From Roseiarcus sp963759955 (GTDB taxonomy: Bacteria; Pseudomonadota; Alphaproteobacteria; Rhizobiales; Beijerinckiaceae): DNA of 64,000 nucleotides. Positions 52,651 to 64,000 of the stretch are shown here, in pieces (within the stretch, counting starts at the first letter, position 1; each line of letters starts with the position of its first letter). The notes under the pieces were generated by a model. The model ran no database searches. It saw only the letters and a program-made list of their open reading frames with translations, and was not told where the DNA came from. The position numbers and the translations under genes are program-made. The stretch is taken from positions 124,001-188,000 of the forward strand of contig CAVXCA010000065.1 in the NCBI GenBank assembly GCA_963759955.1. The letters run 5' to 3'.

Positions 52651-53859
52651 CTACTTCAACACCTTGGCGACCTTGCCCGCGCGCAGCCGCGAGACGTCGG
52701 GCAGATCCGAGCCGACGAGCGGGCGCAAATAGTCGAAGAACTTGGCCGTCACGTCGTTACCCGCCGGCGCGATCAATTCGTCCTCCATCACCCGGGTCTT
52801 GCCGGCCACGGATTCGAGCGCGATGAGCGGGTAGTCGACGGCGTAATTGGCGACCCGGCGGATCGCCACCGAGCCGTTGCCTTGGCCCCACACCGCGTAT
52901 TGCACCGCCTTCTCGCCGACTTCGCGCGCTTCGCGCTGATCGACGTCGGAGACGCAGCCTACGAACGAGCGCTGGAGATAGCCGAAGGTGTCGCCGCGCA
53001 CCCGCTTGATGCCGAGCTTGGTCTTGATCTCCTCGCACAGGAGGTCGGCGAGCGCGCCGGTGCCCGAGAGCTGCACGTTGCCGTGCGCGTCCTTCTCCAC
53101 CGTGCTGGAGAGCTTGGTGATGATGGGAGCGCCGTTTTCGTCGTGAATGCCTTCGGAGACGGCGATGACGCAGCGGCCATACTTCTCGTAGACCGCCTTC
53201 ACGTCGGCGAGGAACTTGTCGACGACGAAGGTGCGCTCGGGCAGGTAGATCAGGTGCGGGCCGTCGTCCGGGTATTTGCGCGCGAGCGCCGCGGCCGCGG
53301 TGAGGAAGCCGGCGTGGCGGCCCATGACGACGGCGCAATAGACGCCCTTCAGCGCGGCGTTATCGAGATTGGCGCCCATGAAGGCCTGCGCGACGAACCG
53401 CGCCGCCGAGGGAAAGCCCGGCGTGTGGTCGAAGCCGACGAGATCGTTGTCGATCGTCTTGGGGATGTGGATCGCGCGCAGCGCGTGGCCGCCCTTTTGC
53501 GCCTCCTCGGCGACGATGCGAACGGTGTCCGAGGAATCGTTGCCGCCGATGTAGCAGAACGTGTCGATTTCGTGCGCCTTGAGAACCTTGAAGATCTCCT
53601 GGCAATACTTGAGGTCGGGCTTGTCGCGCGTCGAGCCGAGCGCCGCGGCGGGCGTCGCGGCAACCGCCTCGAGATTGGCGGTGGTTTCCTGGCTGAGGTC
53701 GAACAGATCTTCCTCGATGACGCCGCGCACGCCGCGCGCCGCGCCGTAGACGCGCGAGATCGAGGAAAAGCGCCGCGCCTCGAGAGCGACGCCGGCCAGC
53801 GATTGATTGATGACGGCGGTCGGCCCGCCTCCCTGCGCGACGAGAATCTTGTGCGACAT
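52651..53859 (-). CDS. pfp: pyrophosphate-dependent 6-phosphofructokinase
   Basis: 402 residues from the ATG at 53859. PPi-PFK reversibly phosphorylates fructose 6-phosphate using PPi instead of ATP. The phosphoryl-donor loop reads GGNDSSDT (105-112) rather than the GGDGT of ATP enzymes, and PKTIDNDL (133-140) contains the Lys typical of PPi use. MGRHAGFLTAA and the N-terminal GGGPTAVINQS fit the family. PPi-PFKs are known in methanotrophs. H+-PPase (hppA) is 15 kb away. Confidence 0.93.
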   Translation of the reverse strand: MSHKILVAQGGGPTAVINQSLAGVALEARRFSSISRVYGAARGVRGVIEEDLFDLSQETTANLEAVAATPAAALGSTRDKPDLKYCQEIFKVLKAHEIDTFCYIGGNDSSDTVRIVAEEAQKGGHALRAIHIPKTIDNDLVGFDHTPGFPSAARFVAQAFMGANLDNAALKGVYCAVVMGRHAGFLTAAAALARKYPDDGPHLIYLPERTFVVDKFLADVKAVYEKYGRCVIAVSEGIHDENGAPIITKLSSTVEKDAHGNVQLSGTGALADLLCEEIKTKLGIKRVRGDTFGYLQRSFVGCVSDVDQREAREVGEKAVQYAVWGQGNGSVAIRRVANYAVDYPLIALESVAGKTRVMEDELIAPAGNDVTAKFFDYLRPLVGSDLPDVSRLRAGKVAKVLK

Positions 53860-54254
53860 GATGCGTCTTTCTCCCTTTGAACCTCTCATGCGCGGCGCGC
53901 CGCGATGGACTTGCGCAGACGCTTTAGACGCCCGAGGCGCTACGACGCAAGTCGAAGAGGTAATTTGTCGCGGGGCGCCGCGACGCGACGAGGCCGATCC
54001 GTCGGAAGGCGAGCGAGTTGCCGGGCGTGATCGCGAAGCGACGGCTCGACGCGCGAAATGTGTTGCCAACGCGCATCGCCGAGGTCAATTTCAACGGCGT
54101 AAGCACGGCGACCGTTCGCGCAACGAAAGTCGCCGCTCGAGTGAACCGCCCGTCGGCCAGTTCCGGCCGCCGCTGAAGGGATTTTGGCGGCGGCGTTGTT
54201 GGCCGGCGTCGTTCGAACGCCATCGTTCGCCAACGGGAAAGGAAACGGCACACC
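53860..54254. other. 395-base gap upstream of pfp
   Basis: Probable promoter region for pfp (minus strand) and for the small lipoprotein gene on the plus strand, the latter with AAAGGA ahead of its ATG. Open frames within are arginine-rich and unsupported. I found no clear motif. Confidence 0.45.
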
Positions 54255-54635
54255 ATGAGAGCTCTGTCCAAACGATTGGCAATACTCGCGTTAACGGTGA
54301 CCGCCGGAGCCTGCGTGAGTTCCTGTAACGCCAACAACGGCTACGCCGTCCGCGGCAGTTATCCGATCGTAAACGTCGCAGGAACGACTTGGGCTGGAAC
54401 GGACTCTCGTGGCGATTACTACGAGTACACTTTCCAGTCCAATGGAGAAATGGATTACAAGTCTCCGGACGGCTACTTTACCAACGGCAGTTGGAGACAG
54501 CATGGCGCCGCGATTTCCATGGAAACAAACCGCGGATTCAGCGTGCGAGAAGGTCGAATCTACGGCTCGCATATGGAAGGCCGAGCTTGGAACGTCAAAC
54601 GCCAAAGGTGGGATTGGGAGGCGGACAGGAGGTAG
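54255..54635 (+). CDS. hypothetical small lipoprotein-like protein
   Basis: 126 residues. A signal-like N-terminus contains two possible acylated cysteines (VTAGAC and VSSC). The mature chain is Tyr/Trp-rich with GTTWAGTDSRGDYYEYTF and GYFTNGSWRQHG, and ends in WDWEADRR. The repeated aromatic beta-strand pattern suggests a small beta-barrel or lipocalin-like fold, but I do not recognise the family. Codon use is visibly less GC-rich than the flanking genes, which suggests recent acquisition. Confidence 0.6.
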   Translation: MRALSKRLAILALTVTAGACVSSCNANNGYAVRGSYPIVNVAGTTWAGTDSRGDYYEYTFQSNGEMDYKSPDGYFTNGSWRQHGAAISMETNRGFSVREGRIYGSHMEGRAWNVKRQRWDWEADRR

Positions 54636-54664
54636 TTCGCCGCTCTCGGGCCGAGCGTCACGCG

Positions 54665-55339
54665 TCAGAACTTCACCCCGAGAAGCGCGCCGAGAAGCGC
54701 GCCGCCCTGGCCGGCCGCCTCGCCGCTCGCGGCGATGACCAGCCAGAAGGCGAAAAGCGCGCCGGCGATCGGGGCGACGAGACTTGTCCCGCCCGCCCGC
54801 GCGATGCGGACGTCGATTTCGTCGGCTGCGCCGCATTCGCCGCGGACCTTGGCAATCACGGCGAGGCTGGCGCGCACCACCATCGCCTTGCCGTAGCGCC
54901 CGAAAATGAACTCGAGTGCAAGATCGATCAGCGCGCCGAACTCCGGAGCGGCGAACGTGACGCCGAATTGCAGCGCCATCACTGTGAATGCGAGCCCATA
55001 GCGCCGGCGATAGAGCAGCCAAAGGCCGGTGAACGCGGCCGCCGGGTAGCAGCGGCTCGGCGCGAGGGCTGGCGCGTCCTTCATCGTGAGCCAGAGATCG
55101 CGGTAGCGAGGCCAGTTCGCGCCGATGAAGCGCCGTATGTCGGCTTCCTCGTCGCGCGCCGCGGAAGAACGCGGCGGCGCAGGCTCGGCGGCCGTTTCCC
55201 GATCGGAGTCGCTATGGAGGAAGGCGGCCCGCGCGGCCTCGCTCGCGGCGAGGAAAGCCGGCGAGGGCGCTTCGCGCCGCGCCGGCGCTCGCTTGGCCGG
55301 CGCGCCGCGCTTGCCGAATACAACCTCCTGCCCCGACAT
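54665..55339 (-). CDS. DUF2628-like membrane protein
   Basis: 224 residues. A charged cytoplasmic N-terminus (1-95) leads to a membrane region with about three hydrophobic segments, including AFTGLWLLYRRRYGLAF. That phrase is typical of the DUF2628 family, whose function is unknown. The C-terminus is a short hydrophobic Gly/Ala-rich helix (GALFAFWLVIAASGE). Convergent with the lipoprotein gene and divergent from dnaE. Confidence 0.7.
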   Translation of the reverse strand: MSGQEVVFGKRGAPAKRAPARREAPSPAFLAASEAARAAFLHSDSDRETAAEPAPPRSSAARDEEADIRRFIGANWPRYRDLWLTMKDAPALAPSRCYPAAAFTGLWLLYRRRYGLAFTVMALQFGVTFAAPEFGALIDLALEFIFGRYGKAMVVRASLAVIAKVRGECGAADEIDVRIARAGGTSLVAPIAGALFAFWLVIAASGEAAGQGGALLGALLGVKF

Positions 55340-55521
55340 GGCGTCGCCCCGTTCGCGCCTTTCTTTCCCGCGCCGATTGTGCGGCAGCGCCGTTAAACTT
55401 CCCCTTGCGAGCAGCGTTAATAATTTCGCGATCGAGGCGAGGCGCTTCGTTTTCCCCGTAAAGCCGTCGCCTCGCCCTCGACCGCGCGGCGCCGAGCGGG
55501 CACAATGGCGACGGAGCCACC

Positions 55522-58981
<3,460 letters not shown>

Positions 58982-59162
58982 CAAGGCTCGGCGCCAAGAC
59001 TTCCTTTACCATAACCGCCGAATTCGCGACCCGCGACAATATGGCAAACACGCGTTAACTTCGAGAAATTACGGTTCGTCGACTTACGTTTGGGCAAGCA
59101 AAAGCTCGCGCCAGCGGTCGCCGCCGAGTTAATCGCCACAACTTCGCCAACGTGGATTTGTC

Positions 59163-60656
59163 ATGAGCAGTCCGACGTCGAGCAAGCCTGCGGTCTTTGT
59201 CCCCGCCCCGGAGCCGTGCGAACGAAGCCTCGATCGTGCGCCCTTCGGCGCGGGCGCCGCGACCGCCGAAGCGGCTGCGGCGGCCGACACCGAATTCGAC
59301 GTTCGCCGGATGCAGGCCGCGCTTCATCACGCTTTCGAGGACGCCCGGGCCCGCCCCGGCGAAGCTGCGCCGGCGCCGCTCGAATCCAAGCGGGCGCTAG
59401 AGGCGCTCGAGGCGGCGCCTCGCAGCCTCTTGTCGCGCGTTTCCGGCCACCGCCTCGTCAAGATCGGCCTCGGGCTCGCCCTCCTGGTGGTCTTCGGCTG
59501 GATGCCGTTGCAGACGTTGCTCGTCGCCGCCAGCGTCGAGGCGGTGGTCAATTCGCGCATCGTCACGGTGCGTTCGCCGATCGACGGCGTCGTCTCGGCC
59601 GCGCCGCACGAATTCAAGGCGTGGTCGGCCGACAAGGGCGCGCCGGCGCTGCGCATCCGCGACGACAAGGCCGACCGCAGCCGGCTCGACGACCTTTCCC
59701 GCCGGCTCGGCGAAATGGAGGACGAGCGGCCCGCGCTCGCGCAGCGGCTCGCGTTGGCGCAGGCGACCCTCGCCGACCTCGAACGGCAGACGCAGCAATT
59801 CGCGCAGGGGCGCATTCTCCAGATCGGCGCGCGAGTCGCCGCGCTCGGCCATGACGTCGCCGCGGCCGCGGCCAAAGCCGAAGAGGCCGACGCCGCTTTC
59901 ATTCGCGTCGCCGCGCTCGCCAACTCCGGCGTGGCGACGACGGCGGAGCTCGACCGCCTGCGGCGCGACAAGATCGTCGCCGCCGAGGGCGAGGCGAGCG
60001 CGCGCGAAAACCTCGAAGAGGCGTCGGTCGAGCTCAACGCCGCCAAGCAGGGCGTGTTCGTCGGCGACAGCTACAACGATCGGCCGAGCTCGGCCCAGCA
60101 GGCGGACGAATTGCGCTTGCGCGTCGGCGATCTTCAGGCCGAGCTGCAAGAGCGCGACGCCGCGATCGAACGCATGCGCGCTGCGGTCGTCGACGAGCAG
60201 GCGCGCTACAAGCTGCGCTCCGACGTCGAAGTCGCGCTTCCCGTCAGCGGCCGGGTGTGGGAAGTGCTGACCGCGCCCGGCGAGCGCGTCAGCCGCGGCC
60301 AGGATCTCATCCGCCTGCTCGACTGCTCGAGCGCCGTCGTCACCGCCGACGTCAGCGAATCCGTTTACAACCGGCTGCAAGTCGGCAGCCCCGCGACGTT
60401 CCATCCCTCGGCCGGCGGCAAGTCCTACCCCGGCTCGGTCGTCAACCTGACCGGAAACGCCGGCGCGCCGGCCAATTTCGCCATCCTGCCGAACAGCCTG
60501 ATCAAGGAGCCCTATCACGTGACCGTCGCGGTCCCTGCGATCGCCGACAGCGGCGAATGCGTCGTCGGGCGCACCGGGAGCGTCACCTTCGAGGACGGCG
60601 CCGCGGCGGCCGACGCAACAGCCGACGACGCGCGCGCGCTGGGCCTGCGGCCGTGA
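59163..60656 (+). CDS. HlyD-family membrane fusion protein (BgsB-like)
   Basis: 497 residues. A cytoplasmic N-terminus (1-95) is followed by one transmembrane helix (about 100-118, KIGLGLALLVVFGW), a lipoyl half (VRSPIDGVVSAAP), a long coiled coil (about 165-305) and the second half with VALPVSGRVWEVLTAPGERV. Its stop overlaps the GTG start of a GT2 polysaccharide synthase (GTGA), so the two are translationally coupled. This order matches the Sinorhizobium bgsBA operon for mixed-linkage beta-glucan, and also recalls Alg44/Alg8. It is probably the periplasmic partner of the synthase. Confidence 0.82.
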   Translation: MSSPTSSKPAVFVPAPEPCERSLDRAPFGAGAATAEAAAAADTEFDVRRMQAALHHAFEDARARPGEAAPAPLESKRALEALEAAPRSLLSRVSGHRLVKIGLGLALLVVFGWMPLQTLLVAASVEAVVNSRIVTVRSPIDGVVSAAPHEFKAWSADKGAPALRIRDDKADRSRLDDLSRRLGEMEDERPALAQRLALAQATLADLERQTQQFAQGRILQIGARVAALGHDVAAAAAKAEEADAAFIRVAALANSGVATTAELDRLRRDKIVAAEGEASARENLEEASVELNAAKQGVFVGDSYNDRPSSAQQADELRLRVGDLQAELQERDAAIERMRAAVVDEQARYKLRSDVEVALPVSGRVWEVLTAPGERVSRGQDLIRLLDCSSAVVTADVSESVYNRLQVGSPATFHPSAGGKSYPGSVVNLTGNAGAPANFAILPNSLIKEPYHVTVAVPAIADSGECVVGRTGSVTFEDGAAAADATADDARALGLRP

Positions 60657-62623
60657 TCAGGATCGGCCCGGCCGAGCTTTTCGCCGCGCTTTGGCCGACG
60701 CTCGCGCTGCTCGGCGCCAGCCTCGCGTTCACCGCAGCCGTGCGGCGCGACTCGGCGCCGGTGCGGTTCGCCGTGATGGCGCTGAGCTTGGCGCTGCTCG
60801 TGCGCTACTTCTTCTGGCGCGCGAGCGCGACGCTGCCGCCGCCGGGCTTCACGCTCGATTTCGCCTTCGGCCTGACCTTCCTGCTGGTCGAGGCGGGCGG
60901 GCTCGTCGCGACGGCGTTGTCGCTGGTCTTCCTGTCGCGCACGCGCAACCGGTCGCCGGAAGCCGACCGCAACGCGCCATGGCTTTGCGCGCTGCCGCAA
61001 AAGCCGCTGATCGATCTCTTCATTTGTTCGTACAACGAGGAAGAAAGCATCCTCGAGCGCACCATCATCGGCGCCACCGGCATGGATTACCCCAATTACC
61101 GCGTCTGGATGCTCGACGACGGCGGCCGGCCGTGGCTCAGGGCTTTGTGCGAGCGGCTGCGTTGCGGCTATATCGCGCGCCCCGACAACGCCCACGCCAA
61201 GGCGGGCAACATCAACTACGCCTTGGGCAAAGTGGCCGAGCTCGCCAATCCGCCGCAATTCATATCGATCCTCGACGCCGACTTCGTGCCGACGCCGAAT
61301 TTCCTTTCGCGCGCGATGACGCTGATGCGCGACGATCGCGTCGGCGTCGTGCAGACGCCCCAGCATTTCATCAATCCCGACCCGATCCAGGCCAATCTGC
61401 TCGCCAAGAGCGTCTGGCCCGACGATCAGCGGTTCTTCTTCGACATCGTCATGCCCGCCAAGGACGCGTGGGGGGCGGCGTTCTGTTGCGGCACTTCGTC
61501 GATCATCCGCTTCGAGCCGTTGCGCGCGATCGGCGGCTTCCCGACCGACTCGGTGACCGAGGACTATCTGCTCACGCTGCGAATGAAGGAGGCAGGCTTC
61601 ACGACGGTCTATCTCAACGAGCCGCTGTCGCTCGGCTTGGCGCCGGAGGGCCTCAAGGAATACATCACCCAGCGCAGCCGCTGGTGCCTCGGCTTCATGC
61701 AGATCGTGCGCGGCCGCAGCGGGCCGTTTTCCCGCCAGAGCGCGCTGCCCCTCGTCGACCGGCTCTCGCTGATCGAAAGCTTCCTCAACTGGGCGGCGAT
61801 CTTTCCCGCGCGGCTGATGGGCCTGATCGTGCCGATCCTCTATTTCCTGCTCGACATCAAATCGGTGCGCGCGAACCTGGGCGACGTCGCCAGCTACTTT
61901 CTGCCCTTCTTCATCTGGCACACCGCGGCGATGCACTGGATGACGCGCGGGCGGATGATCCCGATCATGTCCGACGTCTGCCAGCTCATCGCCGCGCCGG
62001 CGATCGTCAAGGCGGTCGCGGTCGGCCTTTTGCGGCCGCAGGGACAGAAGTTCAAAGTGACCGCCAAAGGCGGCGATCGCGGCCGCCGCTTCGTCGAGTG
62101 GCCGCTGCTGCGCTTCTTCGGCGCGCTGTTGATCCTGACGATCGCCTCGATCGGCTACGCGTTCCACATCGACGTTCGCGGCGACAGCGTGCAGTTCGGC
62201 GTGCTCGCGCTATTCTGGAGCTGGTACAATTTCGCCATCCTGCTGCTGATCTGCTTCGTCACCGTCGAGCAACCGAGACGACGCAAGGCGGAACGCTTCG
62301 AAACCAACGAACTCGTCAGGCTGACGATCGGCGGCGTCGACCATCTACGCCAGTTGATCGACATCTCGATCTCCGGCGCCCAAATCGTCGGCCTCGCGCC
62401 GGGTCCGAAAGACAGCGCGCTCGCGTTGCGCATCGGCGACTGCGCCATCGAGGCGCGCATCGTGCGCGTCGGCCCGCGCTCCTTCGCCGTCTGCTTCGAC
62501 GGCTCGCTCGCCGTCCGCACCGCGATGATCCGCTATTTCTACTCGGGCCAATATGTGAAAGCGATCGACGACGTGAACGTGGCGAGCGTGACCAAGGCGG
62601 TGGCGCAGCGGCTGTTTCAGTAG
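60653..62623 (+). CDS. GT2 polysaccharide synthase with C-terminal PilZ-type domain (BgsA-like)
   Basis: 656 residues from a GTG overlapping the upstream stop. Two to three helices (about 10-95) precede a processive family 2 glycosyltransferase: DDGG (155-158), DAD (208-210), TED (302-304) and QRSRW (340-344). Further helices follow (about 355-530). The C-terminal region has the PilZ signature RRRKAER then DISISG, so c-di-GMP probably activates the enzyme. No BcsB, BcsC or BcsZ is present, so it is not a standard cellulose operon. The HlyD partner and order point to a BgsA-like beta-glucan synthase. Confidence 0.85.
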   Translation: MIRIGPAELFAALWPTLALLGASLAFTAAVRRDSAPVRFAVMALSLALLVRYFFWRASATLPPPGFTLDFAFGLTFLLVEAGGLVATALSLVFLSRTRNRSPEADRNAPWLCALPQKPLIDLFICSYNEEESILERTIIGATGMDYPNYRVWMLDDGGRPWLRALCERLRCGYIARPDNAHAKAGNINYALGKVAELANPPQFISILDADFVPTPNFLSRAMTLMRDDRVGVVQTPQHFINPDPIQANLLAKSVWPDDQRFFFDIVMPAKDAWGAAFCCGTSSIIRFEPLRAIGGFPTDSVTEDYLLTLRMKEAGFTTVYLNEPLSLGLAPEGLKEYITQRSRWCLGFMQIVRGRSGPFSRQSALPLVDRLSLIESFLNWAAIFPARLMGLIVPILYFLLDIKSVRANLGDVASYFLPFFIWHTAAMHWMTRGRMIPIMSDVCQLIAAPAIVKAVAVGLLRPQGQKFKVTAKGGDRGRRFVEWPLLRFFGALLILTIASIGYAFHIDVRGDSVQFGVLALFWSWYNFAILLLICFVTVEQPRRRKAERFETNELVRLTIGGVDHLRQLIDISISGAQIVGLAPGPKDSALALRIGDCAIEARIVRVGPRSFAVCFDGSLAVRTAMIRYFYSGQYVKAIDDVNVASVTKAVAQRLFQ

Positions 62624-62639
62624 GCGGGGGCGGCGAACC

Positions 62640-62960
62640 TCTGCCTGATCCGCGCTCGGCCTCAAGGCCAAGCCCGCTTCGCGAGCCTTGACCCCTGCGC
62701 GCGGCTCAGGCTCTTGGTTTCCATGATCTTTGCTGAGCGGACCGGCCTTGCGGCCGGCTTCGCTCAGCAAAGACCATGGAGGCAAAAACGCCGTATCGGA
62801 CCGGCGACGTCACCTCAAGGCGAACGCGAAGCGTTCGTCCGGGCGAAGGGGCGAAGCGCAGCGTAGCAGCCGCGTGAGCGGCTTGACGGCGACGGGGCGA
62901 TGCGGCCCCACCGGACGCGCGAACGTCCTCGGCGAAACAGCCGAGACAGCCAGCCGCCTC
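62640..62960. repeat. cluster of intergenic palindromes
   Basis: At least four inverted repeats occur: GGCCT/AGGCC (62658-62669); a 19-base arm pair with one mismatch (62721-62739 and 62761-62779) that encloses CCGGCC/GGCCGG; GAACGC/GCGTTC (62822-62836); and AGCCGC/GCGGCT (62868-62883). The largest could act as a terminator for the synthase gene. The density resembles REP-like or BIME-like intergenic elements, but I cannot show copies elsewhere. Confidence 0.6.
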
Positions 62961-63110
62961 ATCGCCGCGCGGCTTCGAGCGCGGCGAGGTTCTCGCGCAC
63001 CGTCGCCGTCGACGGATGATCGGGCCCGTAGCTCGCCTCGTCGATCGCCAGCGCGCGCCGATAAAGCGGCTCTGCCTTCTCCCGCCGTCCGTGACGCCGC
63101 CGTGACAAAT
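62959..63110 (-). pseudogene. remnant of a TPR (kinesin light chain-type) protein gene
   Basis: In one minus-strand frame the last about 50 codons read like a TPR repeat: REKAEPLYRRALAIDEASYG, then PDHPSTATVRENLAALE, ending in AARR and a TGA stop at 62959. This is the typical C-terminal repeat of TPR_12 proteins. No start, ribosome site or preceding repeats are visible, and similarity fades upstream of about 63110. I read it as the 3' end of a deleted or rearranged TPR gene. Confidence 0.6.
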
Positions 63111-63242
63111 CCGCCGCGTGTGGCGTGATATTTACAGACGCCCGTCGTTTGAACTCGTTGACGCCGACGTGGCGCGAGGCCAGTGTCCGACAATTTCCAT
63201 TTCAGACGCGCAAAACGCGCCTTCGAGCGAAGGAGCCGCATC

Positions 63243-63617
63243 ATGCGAAGCCTAGCCGTGCTGACGACGGCGCTGCTGCTGTCCCTGGGCGGCTCGTCTC
63301 AAGCCACCTGCCGCTTCGAGTTCGCCACGCTTCATTTCGGCTTCGAAAATCCTGTGAAGGGCGATGCGGACAGCGGCAAGGCGTGCGGATTTAGCGTGAG
63401 CGCCGCCGGGCAAACCGGCGTCGGCTCGTTCCGGATCGCGCGGCCGCCGCAGCATGGCGTCGCCGGACTCGCCGAGGACTCGGGGATGCCGGTCGTCGGC
63501 TATCGTTCCGCGGCCGGCTATCGAGGCCCCGACGAATTCGTCGTGACTTTCGTTGGCGGCAATGCGCGTGTGCAGGCTATGGCGACCAGCGTTCACGTCT
63601 ATCTCGACGTGCGATGA
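63243..63617 (+). CDS. hypothetical secreted protein with Big/cadherin-like repeat
   Basis: 124 residues from the ATG at 63243 behind AGGAG. A signal peptide (cleavage about SSQA) precedes a short chain with two cysteines. The pattern PPQHGVAGL then VVGYRSAAGYRGPDEFVVTF recalls one bacterial Ig-like (Big_9/VCBS-type) repeat, which usually occurs in large adhesins; here it stands alone. Function unknown. Confidence 0.65.
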   Translation: MRSLAVLTTALLLSLGGSSQATCRFEFATLHFGFENPVKGDADSGKACGFSVSAAGQTGVGSFRIARPPQHGVAGLAEDSGMPVVGYRSAAGYRGPDEFVVTFVGGNARVQAMATSVHVYLDVR

Positions 63618-64000
63618 CCGGCGCTTCGCCGCCGCCCCTCGGGAATCGATATCCCGAAACCTCCTCGCGCCCCGCCGCCGCGGGCGCGACAATTCCTTGA
63701 CGCCGGGCCGATCGTCGCCGACAATGGATCGGGCTTCCAGCGCTGGATATAAATTGTCGTCATTTCAATGGCTTATCAAGCTTTGGTGAAGCCGCCTCAC
63801 GCGGCGCCGCCAACGATCCGCCGCGCCGCCCCGTCGAAGAACCGGACAGCTTTCGGCGCCTAAAGCCTTGAAACGACGCGACGGCGTCCCGAACTCGCGG
63901 AGTCGCTTTCCTCCCTTGCCTTTCCCCCCGCCCTCCTCTATACGCGCGCTCATTCCACAGGCGGATTTTCGCGCGCCCTGCTTCAAGGGTTCGCTCCGGT
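63618..64000 (+). other. 383-base terminal gap
   Basis: No convincing gene. The right end may hold the promoter of a gene beyond the window: TATACG near 63937 could be a -10 element. An AT-richer patch at about 63745-63790 stands out in an otherwise GC-rich stretch. Confidence 0.4.

Noticed and set aside
62810..63244. Minus-strand open frame covering the TPR remnant in another frame
   Set aside because: Arg-rich shadow; the TPR similarity is in a different frame.

Overview
The window is GC-rich, densely packed bacterial DNA. It most resembles an alphaproteobacterium of the Rhizobiales (Hyphomicrobiales), plausibly a methylotroph or methanotroph of the Methylocystaceae/Beijerinckiaceae kind. 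The evidence is a ubiquinol-cytochrome c chaperone/DUF177/plsX/fabH block with a divergent bamE, an Irr/ICE-type iron box in front of ahpCD, a ReAV-type asparaginase, a bgsBA-like glucan synthase pair, and pyrophosphate-linked metabolism (H+-pyrophosphatase plus PPi-type phosphofructokinase). Genus-level placement is inference. I saw no rRNA, tRNA, CRISPR array, insertion sequence or phage module.

Layout. 1-1.2 kb: end of a heterodimeric 2-oxoacid dehydrogenase E1 operon (beta cut by the window edge). 1.5-3.2 kb: glnK-amtB nitrogen module. 3.3-9.5 kb: small accessory genes (cupin, SH3, asparaginase, two convergent CBS-pair proteins, a secreted retropepsin-like protein, an NAD(P)-binding epimerase). 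9.7-15.5 kb: an orphan HerA-like ATPase followed by two GGDEF-EAL c-di-GMP proteins. 15.5-21.3 kb: pyruvate dehydrogenase operon aceE-aceF-lpd on the minus strand. 21.5-25.2 kb: uraH, then a marR-emrA-emrB efflux operon behind a clear palindromic operator. 25.4-28.6 kb: a truncated hemoglobin with an extra N-terminal domain, a ferredoxin-like protein, a cupin/heme-oxygenase-fold protein and a GNAT enzyme. 28.6-34 kb: fabH, plsX, an amidase inserted on the opposite strand, DUF177, ubiquinol-cytochrome c chaperone, bamE. 34.1-37.6 kb: ahpD, ahpC, hppA. 37.8-44.9 kb: folD, small secreted proteins, a thiL-IMPase-epimerase operon, tyrS. 44.9-52.6 kb: a large AsmA-like protein, bcp, M23 peptidase, O-methyltransferase, Na+/H+ antiporter. 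52.7-59 kb: PPi-phosphofructokinase, two small proteins, dnaE with an apparent frameshift. 59.2-62.6 kb: HlyD-family protein plus PilZ-bearing GT2 synthase. The last 1.4 kb holds palindromes, a TPR gene remnant and one small secreted protein.

How the parts connect. Two c-di-GMP turnover proteins and a PilZ-containing polysaccharide synthase occur in the same 64 kb, which suggests c-di-GMP-controlled exopolysaccharide. HppA and PPi-PFK together suggest pyrophosphate is used as an energy currency. AhpC, AhpD and a one-Cys Bcp give peroxide defence, with AhpCD probably under iron/heme (Irr) control. The 25-28 kb cluster of heme, Fe-S and metal-oxygenase-like proteins is the least understood part.
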